The notes under the pieces are model-generated. The model was not told where the DNA came from. It worked only from the letters and a program-made list of their open reading frames with translations, and searched no databases. The translations under genes were made by a program, and so were the position numbers. Source: Curtobacterium sp. MCLR17_032 (GTDB lineage Bacteria; Actinomycetota; Actinomycetes; Actinomycetales; Microbacteriaceae). From it: 64,000 nt of DNA. The stretch is taken from assembly GCF_003234795.2 (NCBI RefSeq), contig NZ_CP126268.1, positions 868,001 to 932,000 of the forward strand, written 5' to 3'. Of the stretch, positions 41,675-48,750 are shown piece by piece (within the stretch, counting starts at the first letter, position 1; the number at the start of each line of letters is the position of its first letter).

Positions 41675-42862
41675 ATGGCGAGCGACGAACAGGACCCGGT
41701 CGGCACGCTCCGCGGGGTCCGCACGAGCATCAAGTGGACGCGGTACGCGCCCGACGTGCTGCCCCTGTTCGTCGCCGAGATGGACCACGAGGTCGCGCCG
41801 GAGATCCGACAGGCCCTGGTCGAGCGGGTGCAGCAGTCGGACCTCGGGTACCTCGACGGGCCCGGGCCGCTCGCTCCCGCGTTCGCCGGGTTCGCCCGCG
41901 ACCGCTGGGGCTGGGACGTCGACCCGGCGCGCGTGTACCTGGCGACGGACGTCAGCGTGGGGATCGTCGAGACGCTGCGGCTCGCGCTGCCCGACGGCGG
42001 GCGGGTCGCGATCACGCCGCCGGTGTACCCGCCGTTCTTCGAGCTCGTCGACGAGGCCCGATGTCAGGTCGAAGAGGTACCGCTCCGTGAGCAGTGGGGT
42101 GTCTACCGACTGGACCTGGACGGCCTCGAGCGGGCGTTCGCCGACGGGGTCCGGGTCTTCCTGCTCTGCAACCCGCACAACCCGATCGGTCTGGTGCACG
42201 ACCGTGCCGACCTCGTCGCGCTGGCGGAACTCGCGGCGCGGTACGACGTCCTGGTCATCAGCGACGAGATCCACGCACCGCTGACCCACCCCGGCGTGCA
42301 GTTCACGCCGTTCGCGATGATCGCCGAGCCGCTCGGGGCGCGGAGCGTCTGCGTGACCTCGGCGAGCAAGGGCTGGAACCTGGCCGGTGTGAAGTGCTCC
42401 GTCATCGTCGCCGGGGATGCCCGCACCGCCGCGCTCCTCGACACGTTGTGGGAGGAGGTCGCGTGCCGGACGAGCATCCTCGGGCTGCACGCGAACCTGG
42501 CGGCGTTCACCCTGGCCGTCGGCTGGCTCGACGACGTCATCGACCGGATCGTCGCGAACGACCGGCTGCTCGCGAAGCTCCTGGCCGAGCACCTGCCCGG
42601 TGTCGTCTACGCGCGGCCCCGTGCGGGCTACCTGGCGTGGCTCGACTTCCGGGGGCTCGGGCTCGGCGAGGACCCGGCGGTGCCGCTCCGGGAGCACGCG
42701 TTCGTCGCGCTGAACTCGGGGCTGCCGTTCGGGGCCGAGGGCAAGGGGTTCGCCCGGATCAACCTGGCGTGCTCGCCGGAGACTCTGCGCGAGGCGGTGT
42801 TCCGCATCGCTGCGGCCTACCCGTCGAGCACGCAGGAGGGGGTCGTCTGGCACGTGGCCTGA
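41675..42862 (+). CDS. MalY/PatB-type PLP aminotransferase (possible C-S lyase)
   Basis: A fold-type I PLP enzyme, 395 residues, of the MalY/PatB group, many of which are cystathionine beta-lyases. SIKWTRYAPDVLPLFVAEMD is the family start (seen in two pieces), ITPPVYPPFF and LLCNPHNPIG hold substrate and PLP contacts, ISDEIHAPL the PLP Asp, and TSASKGWNLAG the Schiff-base Lys. ATG 41675 follows CATGCT by seven bases, a weak leaderless arrangement. Divergent from the PEP mutase-type gene. Confidence 0.87.
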   Translation: MASDEQDPVGTLRGVRTSIKWTRYAPDVLPLFVAEMDHEVAPEIRQALVERVQQSDLGYLDGPGPLAPAFAGFARDRWGWDVDPARVYLATDVSVGIVETLRLALPDGGRVAITPPVYPPFFELVDEARCQVEEVPLREQWGVYRLDLDGLERAFADGVRVFLLCNPHNPIGLVHDRADLVALAELAARYDVLVISDEIHAPLTHPGVQFTPFAMIAEPLGARSVCVTSASKGWNLAGVKCSVIVAGDARTAALLDTLWEEVACRTSILGLHANLAAFTLAVGWLDDVIDRIVANDRLLAKLLAEHLPGVVYARPRAGYLAWLDFRGLGLGEDPAVPLREHAFVALNSGLPFGAEGKGFARINLACSPETLREAVFRIAAAYPSSTQEGVVWHVA

Positions 42863-43017
42863 CAGTTGCGCCGTCAGGCGCACCGAGCGACGGGACGCCG
42901 TCCTCCACGATGACGGCCCGGCGCCCGCTCGTCCACAGGCATCGGTGCCGGCGACGACCGGGCCACGGCGAACAGCGATCGTGCTCGTGAGCCCCGCCGA
43001 ACGAGACACCATCGGAC

Positions 43018-43059
43018 TGTCCAACATCGCTGGACAAACTTGTCCAACCCGCATTGGAC
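43018..43059. promoter_or_regulatory. Operator half-site array in the hicAB promoter
   Basis: TGTCCA (43018-43023), TGGACAA (43031-43037), TTGTCCAA (43040-43047) and TTGGAC (43054-43059) alternate in orientation. The central pair forms the perfect palindrome TGGACAAACTTGTCCA (43031-43046). This is a plausible HicB autorepression site. Confidence 0.6.
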
Positions 43060-43066
43060 TCCTATC

Positions 43067-43263
43067 GTGAAGCGTGCGGACCTCATCCGCGACCTCCGTC
43101 GACGGGCAGATCGACTCGGCGTCCCCTTCGTGCTCCTGCGGCACGGCGGACGACATGACGTCTTCCGCTTCGGCGGTGAACGCATCGAGATCCACGGCAC
43201 CGGGAGGTCCGGGAGATGCTCGCTCGCGCGATCATCCGCGCGTGTGACGACGGGAAGGACTGA
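43067..43263 (+). pseudogene. hicA: HicA-type mRNA interferase toxin, frameshifted
   Basis: From GTG 43067 the frame reads VKRADLIRDLRRR...LLRHGGRHDVFRFGGERIEI, with the catalytic His in GGRHDVF. After ATC at 43190-43192 the frame is wrong. One base back, the sequence continues PRHREVREMLARAIIRACDD and stops at 43261-43263, exactly the usual HicA C-terminus. A single lost C in a C-run (GATCC-ACGG) explains it. The toxin is therefore inactive unless this is a sequencing error or programmed slip. It is followed directly by hicB. Confidence 0.75.
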
Positions 43264-43265
43264 CG

Positions 43266-43646
43266 ATGATGACGACACACACCGTGCGCGCACAGCGGGA
43301 CGGGCGCTACTGGCTCGTCTGGATCGACGGTGCACTGCGGACCCAGGCGCGGCGGCAGAGCGAGATCGAGCCGATGGCGCGCGACTGGCTGGCGAACATG
43401 CACGACCGGCCAGCCGTCGACTTCACGGTGCGGATCGAGATCGTGCTGCCCGACTCCGTGCGGGCGCACCTGGACCGCGCGGGCGAACTGCGTGCCGACG
43501 CGGACCGCGCTCGGCGGGCAGCCGGACGCGAGACCGCGGCCGCTGCGAAGGAACTCCACGATGCCGGTCTGACGCTCCGCGAGATCGGCCCGCTGTTGGA
43601 CGTGTCGTACCAGCGGGCGCAGCAGCTGGTGGCCGCCGCCGACTGA
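43266..43646 (+). CDS. hicB: HicB-type antitoxin with C-terminal helix-turn-helix
   Basis: Antitoxin partner of HicA, 126 residues. The N-terminal partial RNase H-like fold (TVRAQRDGRYWLVWIDGALRTQ) is the toxin-binding HicB domain. The C-terminus (KELHDAGLTLREIGPLLDVSYQRAQQLV, in two readable parts) is a DNA-binding helix-turn-helix for autorepression. ATG 43266 (a second ATG follows at once) lies two bases after the hicA stop, with GGAAGG upstream. Intact although its toxin gene is frameshifted. Confidence 0.82.
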   Translation: MMTTHTVRAQRDGRYWLVWIDGALRTQARRQSEIEPMARDWLANMHDRPAVDFTVRIEIVLPDSVRAHLDRAGELRADADRARRAAGRETAAAAKELHDAGLTLREIGPLLDVSYQRAQQLVAAAD

Positions 43647-43682
43647 CAGCTCCGGTCGGAGCTGCGCAGTCGGGACCTGAGC

Positions 43683-43889
43683 TCAGGCGACCGGAGCGAA
43701 GTGGTTGCGACCGATGACGGTCACGTGCAGGTCGACCTCACGCGAGGGCACCTGGTCGGTCAACGAGATCCACTCCCGCGCCACGAAGGCGACCGACGGC
43801 CACCGTCGGACCTCGGTCACGGGGAACCCGTCGATGAACACCTGCCACATGCCCTGTTCGCGGACGGCCTGGACCTCGTGCGTCGCCAT
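43683..43889 (-). CDS. Orphan HicB-like protein, 68 aa
   Basis: A 68-residue protein reading THEVQAVREQGMWQVFIDG...VAREWISL, alignable by eye along its length with the N-terminal domain of the neighbouring HicB (THTVRAQRDGRYWLVWIDG...MARDWLAN). It lacks the C-terminal helix-turn-helix and has no toxin gene beside it. It lies tail to tail with hicB, 36 bases away. ATG 43889 is leaderless (TACGCT six bases upstream). Role unknown; it could still bind a HicA-type toxin. Confidence 0.65.
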   Translation of the reverse strand: MATHEVQAVREQGMWQVFIDGFPVTEVRRWPSVAFVAREWISLTDQVPSREVDLHVTVIGRNHFAPVA

Positions 43890-43895
43890 GCCGTG

Positions 43896-43901
43896 AGCGT
43901 A
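43896..43901 (-). promoter_or_regulatory. Leaderless -10 box (TACGCT) for the orphan HicB-like gene
   Basis: TACGCT on the minus strand ends six bases before the ATG at 43889. Confidence 0.6.
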
Positions 43902-43933
43902 GCAACGCGACGCACGAGGAACACCCGAGCGCG

Positions 43934-44833
43934 TCAGGGTGTGACCATGCCGCCGTTCACGTTGAGGGTCTCACCGGCGACGAAGCTCGACTCGTGCGAG
44001 GCCAGGAACACGTACGCGGGCGCCAGTTCGGCGGGCTGCGCGGGTCGGCCCATCGGCGACTCGCTGGACCCGAAGTCGGGCAGGGTCTCCGGGTCGACCC
44101 CGGCGGACACCTGCAGCACCGACCAGGTCGGCCCGGGAGCGACGACGTTGACCCGGATGCCGCGGCCGATGAGCTGCTGCGCCAGGCCCTTCGAGAAGTT
44201 GTTGATCGCGGCCTTCGAGGCGGCGTAGTCCAGACGGTCGGGGGCGGGCTGGTACGCCTCCATCGACGCGGTGGTGATGATCGTCGACCCGGGCTCCAGG
44301 TGGGGCAGAGCGGCCTGGACGAGGCGGAAGAGCGAGAGGACGTTGACCGTGAAGGTGTCGACGAGCTGGTCGTCGCTGATGTCGGTGATCTCGGCCTGCC
44401 AGTGCTGCTTGCCGGCGCAGGCGACGATCGCGTCGAGCCCGCCGAGTTCGGCGACAGCGCGTTCGACGAGCACGGCGGGGTAGTTCCGGGCGGTCAGGTC
44501 GCCGGGGATGGTGACGGCCTTCCGGCCCTCGGCCTCGATCAGGGCGACGATCCGCTGGGCGTCCTCTTCCTCGTCGGGCAGGTAGGCGAGGGCGATGTCC
44601 GCACCTTCCCGCGCGTACGCGATGGCGACGGCTGCGCCGATGCCGGAGTCCGCGCCGGTGATCAGTGCGCGGCGCCCGGTGAGCCGTCCGGTGCCGCGGT
44701 ACGAGTCCTCGCCGTGGTCCGGCTTCGGGTGCATCCGCGACTCCAGGCCCGGTTCCGGCTGCTGCTGCGGCTCGGGGCTGGTGTTGGGGTACCGGGTGGT
44801 CGGGTCGCTGAACTCGTACTGGTCGCGGGGCAT
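43934..44833 (-). CDS. Short-chain dehydrogenase/reductase (YghA type)
   Basis: NAD(P)-dependent oxidoreductase of the SDR family, 299 residues. A 50-residue Pro/Gln-rich N-terminal extension (YPNTSPEPQQQPEPG) precedes the Rossmann motif ALITGADSGIGAAVA. NVLSLFRLV and DYAASKAAINNF (catalytic Tyr and Lys) and the preceding TASMEAYQ Ser are intact. GGMVTP at the end is typical of the YghA/YdaD group, often linked to general stress. Leaderless ATG at 44833 with TACCGT seven bases upstream. Substrate unknown. Confidence 0.88.
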   Translation of the reverse strand: MPRDQYEFSDPTTRYPNTSPEPQQQPEPGLESRMHPKPDHGEDSYRGTGRLTGRRALITGADSGIGAAVAIAYAREGADIALAYLPDEEEDAQRIVALIEAEGRKAVTIPGDLTARNYPAVLVERAVAELGGLDAIVACAGKQHWQAEITDISDDQLVDTFTVNVLSLFRLVQAALPHLEPGSTIITTASMEAYQPAPDRLDYAASKAAINNFSKGLAQQLIGRGIRVNVVAPGPTWSVLQVSAGVDPETLPDFGSSESPMGRPAQPAELAPAYVFLASHESSFVAGETLNVNGGMVTP

Positions 44834-44840
44834 GCGACGG

Positions 44841-44846
44841 ACGGTA
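44841..44846 (-). promoter_or_regulatory. Leaderless -10 box (TACCGT) for the SDR gene
   Basis: TACCGT on the minus strand ends seven bases before the ATG at 44833. Confidence 0.6.
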
Positions 44847-44913
44847 CGCGGACCGGCCGGGAGGCCCGTCAAGCGGTGCGCGCTCCGGCCTGGCCCGACA
44901 GGTGGCCGCGTCG

Positions 44914-45411
44914 TCAGAGGTCGAGTGCCATCACCACGTCCGCTCGGACGTAGGGGCTCGGCGGGTGCTCGTCGGCGCCCAGGTGCCGGAACCCGGTCGT
45001 CTCGTACAGGTGGATCGCGCTGACGAGGGAACTGTTCGTCTCGAGCAGCACCCGGCGGGCGCCGAGCGTGCGAGCCCGGTCGATCGCGGCGCGGATGAGG
45101 CGACGGCCGGTGCCGTGTCCCTGGTGGTCGGGGTCGACGGCCATCTTGACGAGTTCGAACTCGTCGACCCCGTGCGGGGCGAGTCCGACGCACCCGACGA
45201 CCTCGTTGCCCAGTCGGGCGACGAGGACGACGCCGCCCGGGTCGACGATGTGTTGCACCGGGTCGCCGAGCAGTCGACGGTCCTCGTCCTCGAGGGTGAA
45301 GAACGTCGTGATCCACCGCTCGTTGAGCGACTGGAACGCCGCGGCGTCGGCGGCGGTGGACAGGTCCTCGACGACGACCTGGTCGCCGGTGGTGCGGGTG
45401 GTGGTGGGCAT
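44914..45411 (-). CDS. GNAT-family N-acetyltransferase
   Basis: A 165-residue acetyltransferase with the complete GNAT core: VVLVARLGNEVVGCVGLAP, ELVKMAVDPDHQGHGTGRRLI (acetyl-CoA loop Q-G-H-G-T-G) and AIHLYETTGFRHLG. Similar proteins are often annotated as part of or beside MarR-type regulators, but there is no DNA-binding domain here. Divergent from the LysR gene, 69 bases apart, so the LysR protein may control it; the substrate is unknown. Confidence 0.85.
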   Translation of the reverse strand: MPTTTRTTGDQVVVEDLSTAADAAAFQSLNERWITTFFTLEDEDRRLLGDPVQHIVDPGGVVLVARLGNEVVGCVGLAPHGVDEFELVKMAVDPDHQGHGTGRRLIRAAIDRARTLGARRVLLETNSSLVSAIHLYETTGFRHLGADEHPPSPYVRADVVMALDL

Positions 45412-45468
45412 GGGTCCATCCTCGGGACACGGATGCAGTGCTGTCCAATACTCGTTCGGACGGATCGA

Positions 45469-45474
45469 TACGAT
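45469..45474 (+). promoter_or_regulatory. Leaderless -10 box (TACGAT) for the LysR gene
   Basis: TACGAT followed by six bases and ATG at 45481. Confidence 0.6.
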
Positions 45475-45480
45475 CAGTGC

Positions 45481-46365
45481 ATGGATCGTGCACCCGAGGT
45501 CGACCTCCGGCAGCTCCGGGCGTTCCTGGCGCTCGCCGACGAGCTGCACTTCGGCCGGGCCGCGGCGGACCTCGGCATCGCGCAGCCGGCCCTGTCGCAG
45601 CTCATCCGCCGGGTCGAGGTCGCCCTCGGCGTCGACCTGTTCGCCCGGACCTCCCGGAGCGTCGCCCTCACCCCGGCCGGTCAGGTGCTGCAGGGGCGGG
45701 CCCGGTCGCTGCTGGCCCAGGCTCGGCGGGACCTCGACGAGACCGTCCGCGTCGGCCGGGGTGAGGCGGGTCGGCTCGACGTCGGGTTCGTCGTGTCGGC
45801 CCTGCCGCTCGGACCGATCGAGCGGGTGCAGCGGTTCCGGCAGCGCTACCCGCTGGTCCGGGTGGAACTGACGGAGGGTTTCTCGTCACGACTCGTCGCG
45901 GCCGTGCAGCGTGGGGAGCTCGACCTGGCGGTGGTGCGCGACCCGGACCCGGTCGACGGGGTGCGCTTCGCCCGGTTCCGCAGCGAACCGTTCGTCGCCG
46001 CCGTGCCGCGGGACCACCGCTTCGCCGGCCGCTCGTCCGTGCGCGGGCCGGAGCTGCTCGACGACCCGTTCGTGTTCTTCCCCGCCGAGGCCGGCACGCT
46101 CGCCACCGAACGGAACACCGCGCCCGTGGCCGACGGCGGTCGACGGCCGCGCATCGTGCAGGAGGCGACGACCTGGGCGACCGTGCTGCACCTGGTCGGT
46201 GTCGGCCTCGGCGTCACGGTCCTGCCGGAGAGTGCGGCGCTCGCCGCCCCGGACACCGTGGTGCTCCTGCCGCTCGAGGGCAGCACGCACCGCAGCGAGC
46301 TGGTGTGGGCGTCACGGGCGGACGACGACCGAGAGGTCCTCCGCAACTTCGCGGCCGCCGACTGA
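45481..46365 (+). CDS. LysR-family transcriptional regulator
   Basis: A 294-residue LysR regulator. The N-terminal winged helix (residues 8-66) contains LRAFLALADELHFGRAAADL and QPALSQLIRRVEVALGVDLF. The effector-binding domain begins near residue 95 (RLDVGFVVSALPLGPIERV) and ends VVLLPLEGSTHRSELVWASR. The pattern resembles the BenM/CatM-CysB-like group without a clear ligand. Divergent from the GNAT gene, its likely target under the usual LysR arrangement. Convergent with the 89-residue gene to its right. Confidence 0.9.
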   Translation: MDRAPEVDLRQLRAFLALADELHFGRAAADLGIAQPALSQLIRRVEVALGVDLFARTSRSVALTPAGQVLQGRARSLLAQARRDLDETVRVGRGEAGRLDVGFVVSALPLGPIERVQRFRQRYPLVRVELTEGFSSRLVAAVQRGELDLAVVRDPDPVDGVRFARFRSEPFVAAVPRDHRFAGRSSVRGPELLDDPFVFFPAEAGTLATERNTAPVADGGRRPRIVQEATTWATVLHLVGVGLGVTVLPESAALAAPDTVVLLPLEGSTHRSELVWASRADDDREVLRNFAAAD

Positions 46366-46398
46366 ACGGCGGGCCGGTCCGGTCCGGGCGTCAGCGCA

Positions 46399-46668
46399 TC
46401 AGGTTGTCAGGGCCAGCGGCAGCACCGGCGCCCGCTGGTCACCGAGCTCGTCCGGACGCCACGGCCGCGCACCGGTCAGCGCGAGTCCGACCTGCGTGAG
46501 CACGAACCCCACGTGCGGTTCGACGTCCGGGTCCCACGGCCCCTCGACACCCAGGCCGAAGGAGCCGAGTTCGTCGTCGGCCTCGTCGCGGATCGTCAGT
46601 CGCCAGCGGCCGTCCCCGAGTTCCTCGACGGCGGCCCAGCGTGCCGAGCGGAACCGGTCCGAGCTCAC
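46399..46668 (-). CDS. Hypothetical protein, 89 aa, coupled to the FBP-type gene
   Basis: A small soluble protein starting at GTG 46668 inside the stop of the upstream gene (GTGA overlap), so translation is coupled. The first half looks like a curved beta-sheet (RFRSARWAAVEELGDGRWRLTI), the second half is helical (HVGFVLTQVGLALTGARPW). I do not recognise a family. Coupling implies a function with the FBP-type protein. Its 3' end converges on the LysR gene 33 bases away. Confidence 0.6.
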   Translation of the reverse strand: MSSDRFRSARWAAVEELGDGRWRLTIRDEADDELGSFGLGVEGPWDPDVEPHVGFVLTQVGLALTGARPWRPDELGDQRAPVLPLALTT

Positions 46669-47147
46669 GCCGTCTTCATGATGTCGGCCGTGAAGTTGTG
46701 CAGACGTGCCAGCAGCGACTCGGAGCGCATCGCGATCGTCGCCGGCGGGTTGAGGTGCGGCGGCGCGGTGCGGATGAGCATCGGGCACCCGAGGTCCTCG
46801 CAGATGTACGAGCCGATCGTGTTGCCGTTCCGTCCGGCTTCCCCGGCGCGCGCGGCCGAGAACAGCCGAACCTGCGTGGCCGGCTGCGGGGAGTGGCAGA
46901 ACGAGCACATCGCGGCGATGCCCGGGCGGAGGGACCCGCCGGCCGCGCGGACGACGATGCCGACCGGCTTGTCGTCCATCCACGACACCATGTAGCCGCG
47001 GCGGGCGGCCTGCGGGTCGCGCCAGCCCAGGAACTCGCGTTCGTTCCACAGGGTCTCGTGCAGCCCCGGGATCGGGAGCTGGGCGAGTTCGTCGGGCATC
47101 GCGTTGACGAAGGACGATCGGATGTCGGATTCAGTGAGCGGCTGCAC
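46665..47147 (-). CDS. FBP-domain (EF-G-binding treble-clef zinc finger) protein
   Basis: A 160-residue protein whose C-terminal two thirds match the FBP C-terminal treble-clef zinc finger, the EF-G-binding fold known from fusidic-acid resistance proteins: AMCSFCHSP (first Cys pair), VRLFSAARAGEAGRNGNTIG, YICEDLGCPMLIR (second Cys pair). The N-terminal part (LTESDIRSSFVNAMPDELAQ) is the family's helical start. Known members rescue ribosomes stalled by fusidic acid; whether this one confers resistance is unknown. GTG 47147. Coupled to the 89-residue gene. Confidence 0.82.
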   Translation of the reverse strand: MQPLTESDIRSSFVNAMPDELAQLPIPGLHETLWNEREFLGWRDPQAARRGYMVSWMDDKPVGIVVRAAGGSLRPGIAAMCSFCHSPQPATQVRLFSAARAGEAGRNGNTIGSYICEDLGCPMLIRTAPPHLNPPATIAMRSESLLARLHNFTADIMKTA

Positions 47148-47227
47148 GGTTCCCCTCGCGGTGGCGGACCGGACCAGGCTAGCCCCGTGCGCCGACAGGC
47201 GGGCGCAGGGCGGGCCTCCCGTCCGGT

Positions 47228-47965
47228 TCAGGACAGCCTGGAGGCCCGGACCGCGCCGAGTGCGCCCGTCCCGTCCGCCACCAGGACCGCCCGGCGCAAC
47301 GCGTCGCGGCCGACCCGACGAGCGGCGGCGTCGTCCGCGGCGAACTCGACGAGGACGCGGGTCGACCGGGCCATCGCCCGCGCTCCCGGCACCCACGGGA
47401 CGGCACGTTCGACGGACTCGGCGAAGCCGACCACGGCCGTGTGGTGCTGGCGCAGGTGGGCGCGTTCGTGGGCGACCACGGCCTCCAGTTCGTCGGTGCG
47501 CAGCTGTTCCGCGAGCCCGGTGCTGACGAGGACCCCGCCGGAGCGGCCGGGGACCGCGCAGGCCAGGGCGGTGTCGGCCTGCAGGACGGCGACCAGGGTG
47601 CCGTCGACCTCGCGGTGCGGTGCGGCACCGGTGCGGATCGCCTCGCGGACGGCCTCGTGCTCGGGGCCTGGGCGGACGCGGACGGCGACGGCGAACGCGA
47701 TGACGGCGAGGACGGCGACCCCGACGTTCAGGCCGTGGCTGGGGGAGTCGTCGATGCCGAACGGGTCGGTCAGCGGCCGGCCGGCGAGGACCACCAGGGC
47801 GATCCCGACGACGAAGCCGGCGACCCCGACGACGACGGCTGCCTGCCAAGCGGCGATGGCGGTCAGCGGGCGGTCGATCGTCCAGGCGGCCCGGGTGAGT
47901 ACCCGTGGGGCGAACGCGACGACGGCGAGGGCGAGGACGACGAGGCAGACGCCGGTGACGACCAC
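47228..47965 (-). CDS. M56-family membrane metallopeptidase
   Basis: A 245-residue BlaR1/M56-type protease: three or four hydrophobic helices in the first 125 residues (VVVTGVCLVVLALAVVAF, WQAAVVVGVAGFVVGIAL, GLNVGVAVLAVIAFAV) and a zinc motif VVAHERAHLRQHH (H-E-x-x-H) near residue 165, then VEFAADDAAARRVG. There is no sensor domain, so it is the short actinobacterial form. GTG 47965 lies 13 bases after the BlaI stop. Together they make a BlaI-M56 regulatory pair; inducer and targets are unknown. Confidence 0.85.
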   Translation of the reverse strand: MVVTGVCLVVLALAVVAFAPRVLTRAAWTIDRPLTAIAAWQAAVVVGVAGFVVGIALVVLAGRPLTDPFGIDDSPSHGLNVGVAVLAVIAFAVAVRVRPGPEHEAVREAIRTGAAPHREVDGTLVAVLQADTALACAVPGRSGGVLVSTGLAEQLRTDELEAVVAHERAHLRQHHTAVVGFAESVERAVPWVPGARAMARSTRVLVEFAADDAAARRVGRDALRRAVLVADGTGALGAVRASRLS

Positions 47966-47978
47966 GGGGCCGGTCCGG

Positions 47979-48353
47979 TCAGGGACGCGTTCGGGAGTCG
48001 ATCGCGCGGCGGAGGACCTCGAGGTCCCCGGAGGCGAGCGAGCCGGTGAACTGCAGGAGCGCTGCCTCACGGTCGGAGGACGCGGCCAGCGCGTTCGCCA
48101 TGAGGGAGGCGGTGTGGTCCTCCCGCGAGCGCGCGGCGTGGAAGGTGAGCGGGGCGTCGTCGTGCTGCTCGCGGACCACGGTGCCCTTGCGGCCGAGCCG
48201 GTCGAGCACGGTGAGGACGGTCGTCAGGGCCGGGCGCGGTTCGTCGAACACCTCGAGGACCTGACGGGCGGTGAGGCCGGCGTCCGCGGTCCAGAGCGCC
48301 TCGAGCACCGCCTGCTCGAGCTGCCCACGGGGGCGCGATCGCTGTCCTGCCAC
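47979..48353 (-). CDS. BlaI/MecI/CopY-family transcriptional repressor
   Basis: A 124-residue winged-helix repressor: LEQAVLEALWTADAGLTARQVLEVF and PALTTVLTVLDRLGRKGTVVRE form the DNA-binding domain; a C-terminal dimerisation helix follows. BlaI proteins are cleaved by their M56 partner, encoded directly downstream. GTG 48353 is leaderless with TAGAGT six bases upstream. It is divergent from the glycine riboswitch and gcv operon, about 120 bases away. Confidence 0.9.
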   Translation of the reverse strand: MAGQRSRPRGQLEQAVLEALWTADAGLTARQVLEVFDEPRPALTTVLTVLDRLGRKGTVVREQHDDAPLTFHAARSREDHTASLMANALAASSDREAALLQFTGSLASGDLEVLRRAIDSRTRP

Positions 48354-48359
48354 GGCGCC

Positions 48360-48365
48360 ACTCTA
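48360..48365 (-). promoter_or_regulatory. Leaderless -10 box (TAGAGT) for the BlaI gene
   Basis: TAGAGT on the minus strand ends six bases before the GTG at 48353. Confidence 0.6.
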
Positions 48366-48431
48366 CGTGATGTCGAAGGACTTCCTGGTCGTTGCCCGCA
48401 ACCGTGACACATGCCCGTAACGCGGGCTCGG

Positions 48432-48437
48432 TATGCT
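48432..48437 (+). promoter_or_regulatory. -10 box (TATGCT) of the gcv operon
   Basis: TATGCT would start transcription near 48444, about 30 bases before the riboswitch. No consensus -35 is seen at 17 bases. Confidence 0.55.
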
Positions 48438-48473
48438 CGCCGGACAACAGAACACGTACGGCCGACCACCCGC

Positions 48474-48695
48474 CGCGGGAGAGCCCTGTGACCCGGACGC
48501 AGTCCATCCGGGTCTGGGCACCGAAGGAGCAAGCTCCCCGCCAATCTCTCAGGTCCAACACCGCAGCGGGCAGGCCACTCTGAAAAGCAGACACGAGCCG
48601 TGGGCGCATCCCACGGAACCGTCGTCTCGCCCACGGTGAAAGCCGCCGGACCTCACGGGCCGCGGTGAAACTCTCAGGCCCATGACAGAGGGGGA
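48474..48695 (+). promoter_or_regulatory. Tandem glycine riboswitch
   Basis: Two consecutive glycine aptamers. The first runs from GGGAGAG (48477) through CACCGAAGGAGCAAG and AATCTCTCAGG. The second runs from about 48593 through CGGTGAAAGCCGCCGGAC and GGTGAAACTCTCAGGCCCATGACAGAGG. Both show the conserved P1/P3 elements of the gcvT motif. It precedes gcvT by about 55 bases and should turn the operon on when glycine is abundant. Confidence 0.93.
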
Positions 48696-48750
48696 GTTCC
48701 GCACCCGACGATCGCCGTCGGGCCCTGCCGATGCCAGGAGAACTCCGTCC

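Noticed and set aside
43040..43717. A 225-codon frame reading through hicA, hicB and beyond
   Set aside because: Only the first part is HicA; after 43192 it is out of frame and covers hicB in the wrong frame.
48682..48750. Upstream ATG start for gcvT
   Set aside because: It lies inside the second glycine aptamer and has no ribosome-binding site; ATG 48751 has AGGAG.
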